Positions 43,528-53,058 are shown, counted from the first letter of the stretch. The stretch is 64,000 nucleotides of DNA from G963702155 sp963702155 (GCA_963702155.1 OY969717.1:2170001-2234000); one strand, 5' to 3'. The notes: a model not told the origin generated them from the letters alone. A program made the numbers and translations.

Positions 43528-43853
43528 CCACCCCAAACATCATCATGCTTGGCGGTGTTATCACTATCGCGGTTAAATTGCTGATCATAGGTCTCTAACG
43601 TATTGTTATCGACGTGCATTTTGCGAGTAAACAGAAAAATACCAAACGATATAAGCGCCGCTAGCCCGACAATAACAACAAAGGCTAACCATGATTTTAA
43701 AGCATAGCTAATACCAATCGCGGCCACCCAAATGATAATAAGGGAAAATTGAAAAAACGTTTTTGGCGGCGTATTATTGGGCGCGCTGCTATCTTGCGCG
43801 TCCTGGCCTTTGGTCATATTTTCGGCATCAAATTCTTTTTTATTCTGGGTCAT
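43524..43853 (-). CDS. Small two-helix membrane protein
   Basis: The 109-residue protein has a polar N-terminus (residues 1-30), two membrane helices (about 35-53 TFFQFSLIIIWVAAIGISYAL and 54-76 AFVVIVGLAALISFGIFLFT), and a charged Asp/Asn-rich C-terminus ending HDDVWGG. No family was recognised. It is on the same strand as the photo-oxidative block, 275 bases downstream of the photolyase, and converges on the AT-rich gene with a 4-base overlap. Confidence 0.6.
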   Translation of the reverse strand: MTQNKKEFDAENMTKGQDAQDSSAPNNTPPKTFFQFSLIIIWVAAIGISYALKSWLAFVVIVGLAALISFGIFLFTRKMHVDNNTLETYDQQFNRDSDNTAKHDDVWGG

Positions 43854-44048
43854 AATATCTTCTTTTTATTATTTTGGCAGAGTTTTGAACAATATATCAC
43901 GTTTTCCCAATTTTTCTCCCATTTCTTGCGCCAAGTAAAGGGAAGATTGCAAACAGGGCATGTTTTTGTGGGCAGGTTTTGTTTCTTATGCGACATAGTT
44001 TTTATTATCGTAAAGCCGCGAAGGCTCCAAGCTTTTCTTTTCTATGTC

Positions 44049-44112
44049 GTCATTCTGAGGCAAAGCCGAAGAATCCTTGTTTTTGGGATCCTTTGCGTTC
44101 GCTCAGAATGAC
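44049..44112. repeat. Palindromic repeat element, copy 1
   Basis: GTCATTCTGAG at 44049-44059 is the exact inverse of CTCAGAATGAC at 44102-44112, and the inner arms (GAATCC/GGATCC, GCAAAGC near both sides) also pair. Elements of this kind are scattered between genes in many alphaproteobacterial genomes. It lies just downstream of the photolyase gene and could act as a 3' RNA hairpin. Confidence 0.75.
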
Positions 44113-44128
44113 ATTTAAATACAGCTTT

Positions 44129-45673
44129 TTAAACCATTTCACCATTATCAATTTTCTTAAAAAATCGCGCACTATCATCTTTTATCGCTTGTTTTTTCTC
44201 ATCGCTCATGCGGCCCAATGTTCCGTACATCATACCCATGCGCGGGTTATTACCGATCTTATCTTCATTACGCATCATAAAATCCCAATAAAGATAGTTA
44301 AAGGGGCAGGCCTTTTCGCCGTTTTTCTTGCTGACACTGTAGGAGCAGCTTTTGCAATAATCCGACATCTTGTTGATATAAGATCCGCTGGAGGCATAGG
44401 GCTTTGACCCCAATAATCCGCCATCTGCAAATAAAATCATACCGCTCACATTGGGCAGCTCAACCCATTGATACGCATCCGCATAAACAATCAAATACCA
44501 CTCATTAACATGATCGGGGTGTAGGCCGGCAATAAGTGAGAAATTTCCCGTCACCATTAACCGCTGAATATGATGCGCGTATGCGTTTTCCTTGGTTTCG
44601 GTGATGCATTGGCGCATGCAGTTCATTTTGGTGTTGCCCGTCCAGAAAAATTTCGGCAAATCGCGTTTGGCATCTAAAAAATTCTCATTCTCATAATCCG
44701 GCATTTTCATCCAGTAAATACCGCGAATATATTCCCGCCATCCCAAAATCTGACGGATAAACCCTTCAACGGCGTTCAACGGCGCATCCCCATTTCGATA
44801 AGCATCTTCGGCTTTTTTTATGCATTCAATCGGTGATAAAAGGCCACAATTAATGTAAAAACTCAAATGCGAATGATACATCCACGGCTCGCCCTGAACC
44901 ATCGCATCCTGATAATCGCCAAAATCATTCAGGCGCTCATCAATAAATTTATTCAAGGCATATAGCGCCTGATCACGCGTAACGGCTAAATAAAAGGGGT
45001 AGAGATCACCAAAATGATCGCTAAACCGCTCTTCAACCAAAGCCATAACGTCTTTTGTAATTTCATCTGTTTGAGCCGTATATGTGTCAGGAATGTCCAG
45101 CCCCTCTTTCGGTGTTTTGCGGTTTTCGGAATCATAATTCCATTCACCGCCCGCCGGCTTGCCATCCTCATCCATAAGGATATTGTATTTCTTTCGCATC
45201 TCGCGGTAGAAATATTCCATGCGCAGCGTTTTACGGTCACGCGCCCAATCTTCAAACTCTTCGGGCGTAGAAAGAAAACGGTCATCTTCGCGGATATCGA
45301 CATCAATATTAAAATCATCGCCCCAGCTTTCCATATCCTTTAAAACGCGGTATTCGCCGGGGAAGGTAACAACGATTTTATCGGGGTTTATATCCTTGAT
45401 CGCGCGCTCAACCTCGCCTTTAAATGACCCCGCATTGCCCTCATCATCCAGTTTCACATACCGAACATTAATTCCGTCTTCACGTAATACATGCGCAAAA
45501 TGGCGCATCGCCGAAAATAAAAACGCGATCTTTTTCTTATGATGCCTGACATAGGTCGCCTCATCCCAAACCTCACAAATTAGAACAACATCATTGTCCT
45601 GATCTATATCTGAAAGGGATGTAATATCGCGGCTAAGCTGATCACCGAGAATAAGGCGCAGGGTTTTGGTCAT
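44129..45673 (-). CDS. Iron-sulfur cryptochrome/photolyase ((6-4)-type, FeS-BCP)
   Basis: This 514-residue protein belongs to the FeS bacterial cryptochrome and photolyase group, which includes Agrobacterium PhrB and Rhodobacter CryB. The N-terminal LRLILGDQLSRD and the C-terminal helical FAD domain are present. The four cysteines that bind the [4Fe-4S] cluster in the family are visible: MRQC near residues 352-356, YCKSC near 438-442 and KACPFN near 454. PhrB repairs (6-4) photoproducts in UV-damaged DNA with light. It is the last enzyme gene of the photo-oxidative block. A palindromic repeat lies on each side. Confidence 0.93.
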   Translation of the reverse strand: MTKTLRLILGDQLSRDITSLSDIDQDNDVVLICEVWDEATYVRHHKKKIAFLFSAMRHFAHVLREDGINVRYVKLDDEGNAGSFKGEVERAIKDINPDKIVVTFPGEYRVLKDMESWGDDFNIDVDIREDDRFLSTPEEFEDWARDRKTLRMEYFYREMRKKYNILMDEDGKPAGGEWNYDSENRKTPKEGLDIPDTYTAQTDEITKDVMALVEERFSDHFGDLYPFYLAVTRDQALYALNKFIDERLNDFGDYQDAMVQGEPWMYHSHLSFYINCGLLSPIECIKKAEDAYRNGDAPLNAVEGFIRQILGWREYIRGIYWMKMPDYENENFLDAKRDLPKFFWTGNTKMNCMRQCITETKENAYAHHIQRLMVTGNFSLIAGLHPDHVNEWYLIVYADAYQWVELPNVSGMILFADGGLLGSKPYASSGSYINKMSDYCKSCSYSVSKKNGEKACPFNYLYWDFMMRNEDKIGNNPRMGMMYGTLGRMSDEKKQAIKDDSARFFKKIDNGEMV

Positions 45674-45691
45674 TTAAAGGTACTTGCTACA

Positions 45692-45764
45692 TTGTCATCT
45701 TGAGCACAGAGAAAGATCTGATTAATAGCGAAACAGATTTTTCGCCTTTGGCTCAGAATAACGG
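45692..45764. repeat. Palindromic repeat element, copy 2
   Basis: TTGTCATCTTGAG (45692-45704) pairs with CTCAGAATAACG (45752-45763), with inner arms AGATCTG/CAGATTT. The outer arms differ from copy 1 at a few positions, consistent with an older copy of the same element. It sits between the photolyase and SDR genes. Confidence 0.6.
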
Positions 45765-45777
45765 TTTAGTTAAAATA

Positions 45778-46497
45778 TTACTTAGCAATCGCGCTGCGCC
45801 CGCCATCAATATGCATGATTTGTCCGGTGATCCAGCCTGATTGCGCTCCATCTAATAAAAAGTGTGCCATCGCCGCGCTGTCTTCGGGCTGTCCTAAACG
45901 CGGAATCGGGTGCATTTTTGCAATCGATTGCGCCATTTGTTCAGAACTTGTAATTTTGGACGCAATACCAGTATCGGTCAAACTCGGCGCGATCGCATTA
46001 ACGCGAACATTGGGTGACCATTCTGCAGCCAAGGTTCTGGTCAACCCCTCAACTGCGCCCTTGGCCATGCTGATAATGGTGTGACTGGCAAAGCCATGCT
46101 GCACTGCAATTGTTGAGAACAAAACCGCACTACCCTTGGCTTTTTTCAATCCGCCTTCTGCCGCTCGTAAAGCTCGCGCCGCGCCCAAAGCATTCAGCTC
46201 GAATGTTTTTAAAATATCTTCATCTTTAACGGAGTTTAATGGCTTCAAATCAATCGAGCCAATGCAATACGCAAGCCCTGCAATCTCATCTATACTACCG
46301 ATCGCGTCTATAATACTTTCCGGTTCAAAAACATCCACATTATGTGTGGATACGGCCGCATCCGCAATCATACTATCTAGCTTTGAAGTGTCGCGCGCTG
46401 TTACGGCCACATGGTGTCCCACTTCGATCAACCGCTTGGCAAGGGCTTCGCCAATCCCGCCATGTGCACCCATGATAATATATGTTCCGTTATTCAT
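45778..46497 (-). CDS. Short-chain dehydrogenase/reductase (second of two)
   Basis: The 239-residue protein has the SDR cofactor motif GAHGGIGEALAKRL near residues 8-21, a middle LAYCIGSIDLKPL segment where the usual NNAG is altered, and the catalytic Ser/Lys region. In place of the usual Y-x-x-x-K there is SHTIISMAKGA, so the catalytic Tyr may be replaced by Ile/Ser at this site while the Lys remains. It ends MHIDGGRSAIAK. It overlaps the first SDR by 4 bases. Activity is uncertain because of the altered active site. Confidence 0.82.
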   Translation of the reverse strand: MNNGTYIIMGAHGGIGEALAKRLIEVGHHVAVTARDTSKLDSMIADAAVSTHNVDVFEPESIIDAIGSIDEIAGLAYCIGSIDLKPLNSVKDEDILKTFELNALGAARALRAAEGGLKKAKGSAVLFSTIAVQHGFASHTIISMAKGAVEGLTRTLAAEWSPNVRVNAIAPSLTDTGIASKITSSEQMAQSIAKMHPIPRLGQPEDSAAMAHFLLDGAQSGWITGQIMHIDGGRSAIAK

Positions 46498-47258
46498 GCT
46501 TTATCTCCTATCTTTCGTGCAAGTGCGAAATACAAAGGCGCCGGTAATAATTTGATCACTTTCATAATGAATGTGAATTTTTTCGGGAAGTGAATTTCGA
46601 AGGCGCTTGAAAGTAAGCCGTTCGCGATCGATTCTGCGGCTTCCTCCGGTTTTATTTTCATGGGCATTTCGAATTTGTTTTTATCGGTCATCGGTGTTTC
46701 AACAAAGCCCGGATTGATCACTTTTATATCCAATCCTTTATGTCCTTCTTCGGCGTTTAAGCTTTCCGCCAAATTAATAATGGCCGCTTTAGTTGCACTG
46801 TAGGGTTGGCTTTTGGGCAATCCCCTATATCCTGCAACACTGCCACATAGCGCAAGCTGTCCATATCCTTGATCTTTTAATATCGGCAGTGTTGTTTGCG
46901 CAATGTAAAAGGCACCTTTTAAATTGATATCGATTAACTTGCTAATATTCTCTGGTTCAATCTCGTCCAAACTTCCCGGTCCATATATTGCCGCGAGAAA
47001 AACGATAGAATTTATTTTGCCGCACGCCGCCTTTATAGCTTTTGCGGTTGAATCTAAAGCATCCGAGTCACTTACATCAACGGGAAAAACTCTATGGCCT
47101 GGGCCTTTTAAATTATCCTTTACTTTTTTCAAGGTATCTTCTGATCTTGCGGAAAGAATAATATTCGCCCCTTTACCCGCTAGATGATTGGCAAGCGCCT
47201 TACCTATCCCGCTGCTTGCGCCAATGATCCAGATATTCTTATTAACAAAATCTTCCAT
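46494..47258 (-). CDS. Short-chain dehydrogenase/reductase (first of two)
   Basis: This 254-residue SDR has GASSGIGKALANHLAGKG (cofactor) near residues 12-29, LCGSVAGYRGLPKSQPYSATKAAIINLAESL containing the catalytic Ser and the YSATK motif, and a hydrophobic C-terminal helix (FTFIMKVIKLLPAPLYFALARK) that suggests membrane association. It is complete where the second SDR lacks the Tyr. The placement after DUF3833 and before the second SDR follows the conserved lipid-oxidation neighbourhood; a lipid-type substrate is inferred. Confidence 0.86.
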   Translation of the reverse strand: MEDFVNKNIWIIGASSGIGKALANHLAGKGANIILSARSEDTLKKVKDNLKGPGHRVFPVDVSDSDALDSTAKAIKAACGKINSIVFLAAIYGPGSLDEIEPENISKLIDINLKGAFYIAQTTLPILKDQGYGQLALCGSVAGYRGLPKSQPYSATKAAIINLAESLNAEEGHKGLDIKVINPGFVETPMTDKNKFEMPMKIKPEEAAESIANGLLSSAFEIHFPKKFTFIMKVIKLLPAPLYFALARKIGDKA

Positions 47259-47264
47259 GATTGT

Positions 47265-47807
47265 TTATGGTCCTTCCTTTCTCATAAACAACGTTAATTC
47301 GGCCACTTCAATTCCAAACTTTTTCAAATGAGAACGGTTAATTAAAACATCATCATTCATAAGATACATCCAGTCATCAAAAGTAATACGATAAGTTGAC
47401 CCATCAACATCCAAATCCATTTGGTATTGCCACTGAATAGCATTTCCAGCCTCTCTACCCGTCGCTGTATCAACGATATCATCTGCGCGGCCTGTATATG
47501 TGCCGTCCTCATTTTTGGTGATGCGCCAAATCCGTTTTTCCTCGCGTCCGTCATAATAAACAAAATCTTCATCTAAAACGCCTTCATTACCGTCCCATGT
47601 GCCGACCATAGAAACATCAAAACGCTGAATAACTTTACCGCTTCGGTCTTGAACTATGCCCCAGCCCTTAATCGAGCCGCTGAAAAATTGGTCGATAGAA
47701 ACTTTTGGCTGCATATCTTTATAATGATCAAGCTTTGTAGAGCCGCAACCGCTAAGCATTAACACCCCCGCGATTAGAAGATGCAAATTAAGGAAAATTT
47801 GTTTCAT
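47265..47807 (-). CDS. DUF3833 family lipoprotein
   Basis: The start ATG 47807 (GGAG 8 bases upstream) gives a lipoprotein signal ending LMLSGCGS, so the mature protein is lipid-anchored through the Cys. The 180-residue sequence has FFSGSIKGWGIVQDRSGKVIQRFDVSMVG and FVYYDGREEKRIWRI, characteristic of DUF3833. Members are found beside CFA synthase and chalcone-isomerase-like genes in proteobacteria. The molecular role is unknown. It starts 13 bases after the MFS gene. Confidence 0.85.
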   Translation of the reverse strand: MKQIFLNLHLLIAGVLMLSGCGSTKLDHYKDMQPKVSIDQFFSGSIKGWGIVQDRSGKVIQRFDVSMVGTWDGNEGVLDEDFVYYDGREEKRIWRITKNEDGTYTGRADDIVDTATGREAGNAIQWQYQMDLDVDGSTYRITFDDWMYLMNDDVLINRSHLKKFGIEVAELTLFMRKEGP

Positions 47808-47820
47808 ATAAATGCTCCGT

Positions 47821-49173
47821 TTAAATAATGTTAGAAGGTTGAAGCGCACTATCATTTTTAATCCATATAAAAATCATGAGAACAGCGCCAAATTTTATAA
47901 GACACGGGATCAAGGCATAGGTAAGGCTAAGCATAAAAAGCGCATCCTCTGAATTGATTTGCGCAGGCTCAAATCTACCAAAATCAAGTAATAAAAAGGC
48001 AAGGCCGCTACCCAAAGCAAACGCACTTTTGGATATAAATGCCAAAATAGAAAATTGCGAGGATGTGCCGTTATGGCTTTGTTCTTTATCTATCAAATCG
48101 GATAAGATCGATGGGGGCAACGCCAACTCCGCACCAAGCGCAAGACCAGAAAGCGTGCAAATAAATCCAAAACTAACCGCATCCCCCGCACCTAACATAA
48201 ATGCCCATATAAAAACAACCATCGCCAAAATCATCGAAAATGCCCAGCTCCAAAGCTTTCCAAAGCGCTTAGCCAAAAACTGCCAAAGCGGCATACCGAT
48301 TGCGCCCGATAAAAAATAGAGCAGCAAAAACATGCCTGTTAAACTTTCCAGTTCCAAACGGTCACGTATAAAAAATATTACAAGTACCGCCGGAATGGCA
48401 GACGCCAACATACTGAAAAAATATGTTGCAAAAAACAGACGGTTATCACCCCTCAAATATTTAAAAAACGCTTTGAAGCGCTCCAATGGCTGGACACGCT
48501 CATCTTTTGAAATACGTAAATTATGCGTATATTCAAGCGCATTTTTATGCGCGCCATACCACCGCAAAAAAATACTGCCCGCAATCGCCGCAATACCGCA
48601 TAAGATAAGCGCATAATATAAAAACGCATCTTCAATCGGAAACATTTTTTTAAAGATATCTGGTACGGCAGCGGCAAGCAATAATCCAACCAAACCAAAC
48701 GCTTCACGAAAACCTGTGATTTTGGTTTTTTCATGATGATCACGGCTCCACAAACTGCCCAACGCATTAAGGTTGATCATAATCACGGTAAACGCACTGG
48801 ATGCTAAAATAACGCTAATGCCAAACCAAATCACAGGCGCATCTTTGTAAGGCATAAACAGCATCAGAAAAGACAGTGCCAAAACCAAAACAGATCCGCC
48901 TAAAAAATAACCACGCATATGGGAGTAAGTGTCGCTTAAATATCCGATAAACGGATCCTGTACCGCATCGAAAATCCGTATAAAAACAAGGATCAAGCCA
49001 ATTGCGGCAAGTGTCGCGCTTGTTTGAGTGACATAAAAATCCGGCGCATGTATAAAAAGCGGTAATCCCGCAAATGCCATGGGTATGGCCAAAAACCCAT
49101 ATTGAAAAAGATTTTTTAAAGAAACGGGTAAGGCGGCTTTATCTGATTTATGATCGGCAATGGCGGCGTGCAT
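47821..49173 (-). CDS. MFS transporter (sugar-cation symporter type)
   Basis: The 450-residue protein has about 12 membrane helices and the FRIFDAVQDPFIGYLSDTYS segment near residues 66-85, a form of the motif in glycoside-pentoside-hexuronide symporters. It lacks a cytosolic extension. In the photo-oxidative lipid cluster of related bacteria a transporter of this type is regularly present, with unknown cargo, possibly a lipid or precursor. Its ATG follows directly on the chalcone-isomerase-like stop. Confidence 0.85.
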   Translation of the reverse strand: MHAAIADHKSDKAALPVSLKNLFQYGFLAIPMAFAGLPLFIHAPDFYVTQTSATLAAIGLILVFIRIFDAVQDPFIGYLSDTYSHMRGYFLGGSVLVLALSFLMLFMPYKDAPVIWFGISVILASSAFTVIMINLNALGSLWSRDHHEKTKITGFREAFGLVGLLLAAAVPDIFKKMFPIEDAFLYYALILCGIAAIAGSIFLRWYGAHKNALEYTHNLRISKDERVQPLERFKAFFKYLRGDNRLFFATYFFSMLASAIPAVLVIFFIRDRLELESLTGMFLLLYFLSGAIGMPLWQFLAKRFGKLWSWAFSMILAMVVFIWAFMLGAGDAVSFGFICTLSGLALGAELALPPSILSDLIDKEQSHNGTSSQFSILAFISKSAFALGSGLAFLLLDFGRFEPAQINSEDALFMLSLTYALIPCLIKFGAVLMIFIWIKNDSALQPSNII

Positions 49174-49707
49174 TTAACGGCCCACAAGCTTTCGTCTTAA
49201 ATCCGGCGAGCTTGTATTAGGATCAAGCCATATATCAAAGAAATATTTGGTAAACTCGGCGTCATTAATACGCCCGATCTGTTTGTCATTGCGGTAAAAT
49301 ATTGTTTCGCCGCTATTGGTTTTAATACCTGTTATAATAACGCCCTCGCGTACATCCGGAAAGATATCCTTCATTTGTGAAAACCATCCGGCCAACTTCA
49401 CCTCATCGGTAACGCCAAGACCGCGCATTTCCTCCGCCGATCGCTTGGCAATTTTCTCGCCTGGAATATCACGCAAATAAGAAATTTTTAAGGCCAGCGG
49501 CTCGCCTTCATTTAAATCGCCGCCCGGCGCATAAAGCGCAGCATCATAAACATCCCAAAACATATATTTTAAACGGCCTTCACCAACTTTCTCGGCATCT
49601 GAAACATATTTGGTAATGTCCGGATTATTCAAAGCCGCATGCGCAGGAGAGGAAACCAATCCCGCCATACTTATAAAGCTTGCTATCAAAATAATTTTAT
49701 GCCGCAT
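49174..49707 (-). CDS. Chalcone-isomerase-like periplasmic protein
   Basis: Start ATG 49707 gives a signal peptide (MRHKIILIASFISMAGLVSS, cleavage at AHA) on a 177-residue protein. The body has VGEGRLKYMFWDVYDAALYAPGGD and ISYLRDIPGEKIAKRSAEEMRGLG, typical of the bacterial chalcone-isomerase-like fold, which binds fatty acids in some relatives. No flavonoid pathway is likely here. An upstream in-frame start inside the CFA gene would hide the signal peptide. It overlaps the CFA synthase stop by 11 bases. Confidence 0.85.
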   Translation of the reverse strand: MRHKIILIASFISMAGLVSSPAHAALNNPDITKYVSDAEKVGEGRLKYMFWDVYDAALYAPGGDLNEGEPLALKISYLRDIPGEKIAKRSAEEMRGLGVTDEVKLAGWFSQMKDIFPDVREGVIITGIKTNSGETIFYRNDKQIGRINDAEFTKYFFDIWLDPNTSSPDLRRKLVGR

Positions 49708-50896
49708 GCGCCACCTCAATTTGAACAACATCTGTACGTCCACTACGGAAACCCGCCGCACACGCCGCCAGATAAAAACGCCATAGCCTGATAAACGGCA
49801 CATCAAACCCCTTGTTTAAAACATCGGATTTAACCTCATCAAAATTCGCCAACCATTGTTCCAAAGTCTTGGCATAGTGCTGACCAAAGGCAAAGTTATC
49901 ATTAACTTTTAAACCGGCGCGTTTAACTTCATCATTTAGTCGTGAAGGCGAGGGCAGCATCCCGCCAGGAAAAATAAAGCTTCTGATAAAATCACCGCCG
50001 CGGCGATAATTCTCAAAATCCTGCTCGCGTATCGTGATGGTCTGGATAACGGCTTTCCCGTCTTTTTTCAAAAGCGATCCGATTTTGTTGAAATAGGTTG
50101 GCCAATAGCGCTCACCCACGGCTTCAAACATTTCGATTGAAACAATATTATCATATTTGCCGCTCTGGTGGCGGTAATCTTCTAAAACAATATCGGCTTT
50201 CTCACCCAATCTTTTTTGCGCGTACGCGTGCTGTTCTTCGGATATGGTCACGCCTTTGATGCCAAAATCTCCGCGCTCCGATGCGCGCTCGGCAAACCCG
50301 CCCCATCCGCATCCAACTTCGAGTATAGAGCCGGAATTACGCCCCATCACATCAACGATACGGTCATATTTATTATACTGCGCTTCTTTAAGGCCCGCAT
50401 TATCATTTGCAATGGGCGCGCTCGACATTTGCTCTTTCCCATCTTCATAAATTGCCGCTGAATACGTCATGCTCGGATCAAGCCACATCTTGTAAAATTC
50501 GTTTCCAATATCATAATGCGTGTGAATATTTTGCTTGCTCTGCTTTACTGTATTGGTATTCCATAAATAAGAAAGCCGCGACATGGTGCGCCCGACCCAG
50601 CTCCCCAAAACATAGCTTTGAAACGCGCCCTCATTATTAAGGCCAATCATAATCAAATTCTGAAGATTATCGGCTTCCCATTTCCCATCACGATAATCTT
50701 CGGCAAAACCGACATCCCCTTTCATCACTAAATTGGAAATAACATTCCAGTCATGAAAAACAAAATGTGCAGATACACCTTCATCGCGGCCTTGAAAAAT
50801 ATAGGTTTTCCCATCCGGTGATGTAATTTTTAATCGTCCATAAATAAGCGAATCAAGTTTACTTAAAAGTTTCTCAAATATAATTTTATTGAACAT
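49697..50896 (-). CDS. cfa: Cyclopropane-fatty-acyl-phospholipid synthase family methyltransferase
   Basis: The 399-residue SAM-dependent enzyme adds a methylene or methyl group to a double bond of membrane phospholipid acyl chains. The SAM motif is ILEVGCGWGGFAERASERG near residues 191-209, preceded by QNIHTHYDIGNEFYKMWLDPSMTYSAA, the family substrate signature, and VSIEMFEAVGERYW. In Rhodobacter, related enzymes in the singlet-oxygen regulon make methylated lipids that become furan fatty acids. Which product is made here is not known. It follows DUF1365 after 72 bases. Confidence 0.92.
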   Translation of the reverse strand: MFNKIIFEKLLSKLDSLIYGRLKITSPDGKTYIFQGRDEGVSAHFVFHDWNVISNLVMKGDVGFAEDYRDGKWEADNLQNLIMIGLNNEGAFQSYVLGSWVGRTMSRLSYLWNTNTVKQSKQNIHTHYDIGNEFYKMWLDPSMTYSAAIYEDGKEQMSSAPIANDNAGLKEAQYNKYDRIVDVMGRNSGSILEVGCGWGGFAERASERGDFGIKGVTISEEQHAYAQKRLGEKADIVLEDYRHQSGKYDNIVSIEMFEAVGERYWPTYFNKIGSLLKKDGKAVIQTITIREQDFENYRRGGDFIRSFIFPGGMLPSPSRLNDEVKRAGLKVNDNFAFGQHYAKTLEQWLANFDEVKSDVLNKGFDVPFIRLWRFYLAACAAGFRSGRTDVVQIEVAHAA

Positions 50897-50968
50897 AAAA
50901 TAATCAGTCTTTCAAATGTTAGAGTAACAAATTAACAACACATATATAACGCATCGCTTACATTAGGC

Positions 50969-51778
50969 TTAATTTTTCGTAAGGCTTTGTTTATCTGCTC
51001 GGCTTACGCGATCTGCCCGCTGTACTGGCTTTGAGATATACCGAATACCTTTCGCGATCAACTTGACCGCTTGCCAGTGAATAAGGGCAATCGCCTTAAA
51101 AGTCACAAGCGGATATTTAAAAAACGCAGCGCGCATATTTGTTTTCGTATAAGGCTTCCATGTCCCGTAAAGCGCTGTAATAAGCTGCTTTCGCGCTTTT
51201 TCATTAAAGAAATCAATTTGCACATGCGGCTGTATGCTTTCAAAATCAAAAAGGAATTTGTAACACCCCTCACGTTTTAAAAACGGCGAAACATGAAAAA
51301 CCTTCTCGCCCTCTATCCACATTTTTTTGCTAATTGCTTTCTCCTTAGGCGGCAGGCATACATAACAATGCGCCTCGCCAAAAGTGTTGTTAACCTCGCA
51401 AATAACGGCTTTAATCTCGCCGTCTTTGTTATGGCACAGCCAAAAGCTGACCGGATTGAAAACATACCCGAACACGCGCGGCATACATATAAGGGTTGTT
51501 TCACCATCGGCATTCACATCATACTGCGCTAAAATCTCCTGCACCCAATGTTTTAAATCACCGCCATCTTTCGCGCCGTGATCCTTTTCAAAAAAACTCA
51601 AAACATTAAAACGGTTAACACCAAAAAACCAGCCGCAGCTTTTTAATTGATCAATCTTGGAAAGCGGTACAGAGATATAATAAATGCCATAATTAAATGC
51701 GTTCACCTTAGGAAATAGGCGTTTATGCATGACCCGCCCAAACAAAATTTGCGGCGCATCTTTTAAATCTGGATTCAC
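50969..51778 (-). CDS. DUF1365 family protein
   Basis: The 269-residue protein opens with LFGRVMHKRLFPKVNAFNYGIYYISVPL and contains FGYVFNPVSFWLCHNKDGEIKAVICEVNNTFGE and HVSPFLKREGCYKF, the marks of DUF1365, which is nearly always found between an FAD amine-oxidase-like gene and CFA synthase. GTG 51778 overlaps the stop of the FAD gene in GTGA fashion and is preferred; ATG 51730 is a shorter option. The function is unknown but tied to membrane-lipid change. Confidence 0.87.
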   Translation of the reverse strand: MNPDLKDAPQILFGRVMHKRLFPKVNAFNYGIYYISVPLSKIDQLKSCGWFFGVNRFNVLSFFEKDHGAKDGGDLKHWVQEILAQYDVNADGETTLICMPRVFGYVFNPVSFWLCHNKDGEIKAVICEVNNTFGEAHCYVCLPPKEKAISKKMWIEGEKVFHVSPFLKREGCYKFLFDFESIQPHVQIDFFNEKARKQLITALYGTWKPYTKTNMRAAFFKYPLVTFKAIALIHWQAVKLIAKGIRYISKPVQRADRVSRADKQSLTKN

Positions 51779-53058
51779 GTCCACGGAATATCCGCCCCTA
51801 AACCCTCGGCAACCCGAACCGCGCTCCATAATCCATCTTCATGAAACCCGTAGCGCTGGTATGCGCCGCAGAACCATATATTATCTTGCCCTTGAATACC
51901 TTCAATACGACCCTGTGCTTCTACGGCTGCCTGATCAAAAATCGGATGCGTAAACGAATGCTCATCATAAATAATGCTTTCATCTGGCCTACGCCCTGGA
52001 TTTAGCGTGACAAGCAACGGCGCTTTAGTCTTTAAATTCTGCAAATTATTCATCCAGTACGAAAGCGATACAGCATCTTTTTCATCACGTTTGCCCTCAG
52101 ATAAATAAACCCAACTAGCCCAGCACGCCTCCGTCTTGGGCATAAAAGAACGATCCGCATGTAAAATAACGGAGTTTTCTTGATAACGGAACGCGCCGAT
52201 AACATTACTTTGTGCCGCGCTTGGTGTCATAAGAATTTCCATCGCCTGATCCGCATGGCATGCAAAAACCACATGGTCAAATTTAGCGGCATACCCACTC
52301 TTGGTTTGCAAATAATGTTTACCGTTATCGAACTGTACGTGCATAACGGCATCATTAAGCCGCACCCGATCCCCCAAAATATTGGCAAGAACAGCAACAT
52401 ATTGCGCACTGCCACCCGTAACTGTGTACCATTGCGGCTGGTCATTCACACTAAGCAATCCATGGTTTTTGAAAAACCGGATAAAGCTTGCCGCCGGAAA
52501 TTGCTCGATCGTATCAATCGAATTGCTCCAGATAGCCGCGCCCATCGCCCGTAAATAATAATCTTTAAACCACGCGCCCATATTCAAGTCATCAAGGCAT
52601 TGCCCCAGTGTAATATCCGGCGCGGCATCTATATAAGAAAGCGCCCGCTTATTAAACTTTAAAATATCGGCTATCATGCCCAGATATTTCGGCCGGATTA
52701 GATTCTTGAGTTGCCCCATAGCAGAGCTGGAATATTCCAGCCAGCCATTAGCAATATCAACACCAAACGACATATCGCTTTTCTCATGTGCAATGTTTAA
52801 ATGATCAAACATACCGCACAAATTCGGGTAATTGCGCTTGTTAAAAACAATAAAACCGGTATCCACCGCAACCGCGTCACCATCTTCGCCAATACCATCA
52901 ATCGTAATGGTGCGGCTATGTCCGCCCGCGTAGTCATTGGCTTCAAACAGACTTACATCGTATCGTTCGCGTAACAAATACGCCGCGCCTAAACCGGATA
53001 TGCCGCCGCCTATAATGGCCACTGTTTCTTTTATCGCGCTCACTTTTGTCTCACTCAT
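51775..53058 (-). CDS. FAD-dependent oxidoreductase of the CFA/DUF1365 cluster
   Basis: The 427-residue protein has the N-terminal dinucleotide motif VAIIGGGISGLGAAYLLRERYDVSLFEAND (residues 13-42) and the GGHSRT-I motif of amine-oxidase-like FAD enzymes, followed by VDTGFIVFNKRNYPNL. Related proteins, sometimes called cyclopropane-lipid or Ufa-type oxidoreductases, act together with CFA-like methyltransferases on membrane lipids. It starts 48 bases after the histidine kinase, all on one strand. Confidence 0.88.
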   Translation of the reverse strand: MSETKVSAIKETVAIIGGGISGLGAAYLLRERYDVSLFEANDYAGGHSRTITIDGIGEDGDAVAVDTGFIVFNKRNYPNLCGMFDHLNIAHEKSDMSFGVDIANGWLEYSSSAMGQLKNLIRPKYLGMIADILKFNKRALSYIDAAPDITLGQCLDDLNMGAWFKDYYLRAMGAAIWSNSIDTIEQFPAASFIRFFKNHGLLSVNDQPQWYTVTGGSAQYVAVLANILGDRVRLNDAVMHVQFDNGKHYLQTKSGYAAKFDHVVFACHADQAMEILMTPSAAQSNVIGAFRYQENSVILHADRSFMPKTEACWASWVYLSEGKRDEKDAVSLSYWMNNLQNLKTKAPLLVTLNPGRRPDESIIYDEHSFTHPIFDQAAVEAQGRIEGIQGQDNIWFCGAYQRYGFHEDGLWSAVRVAEGLGADIPWT

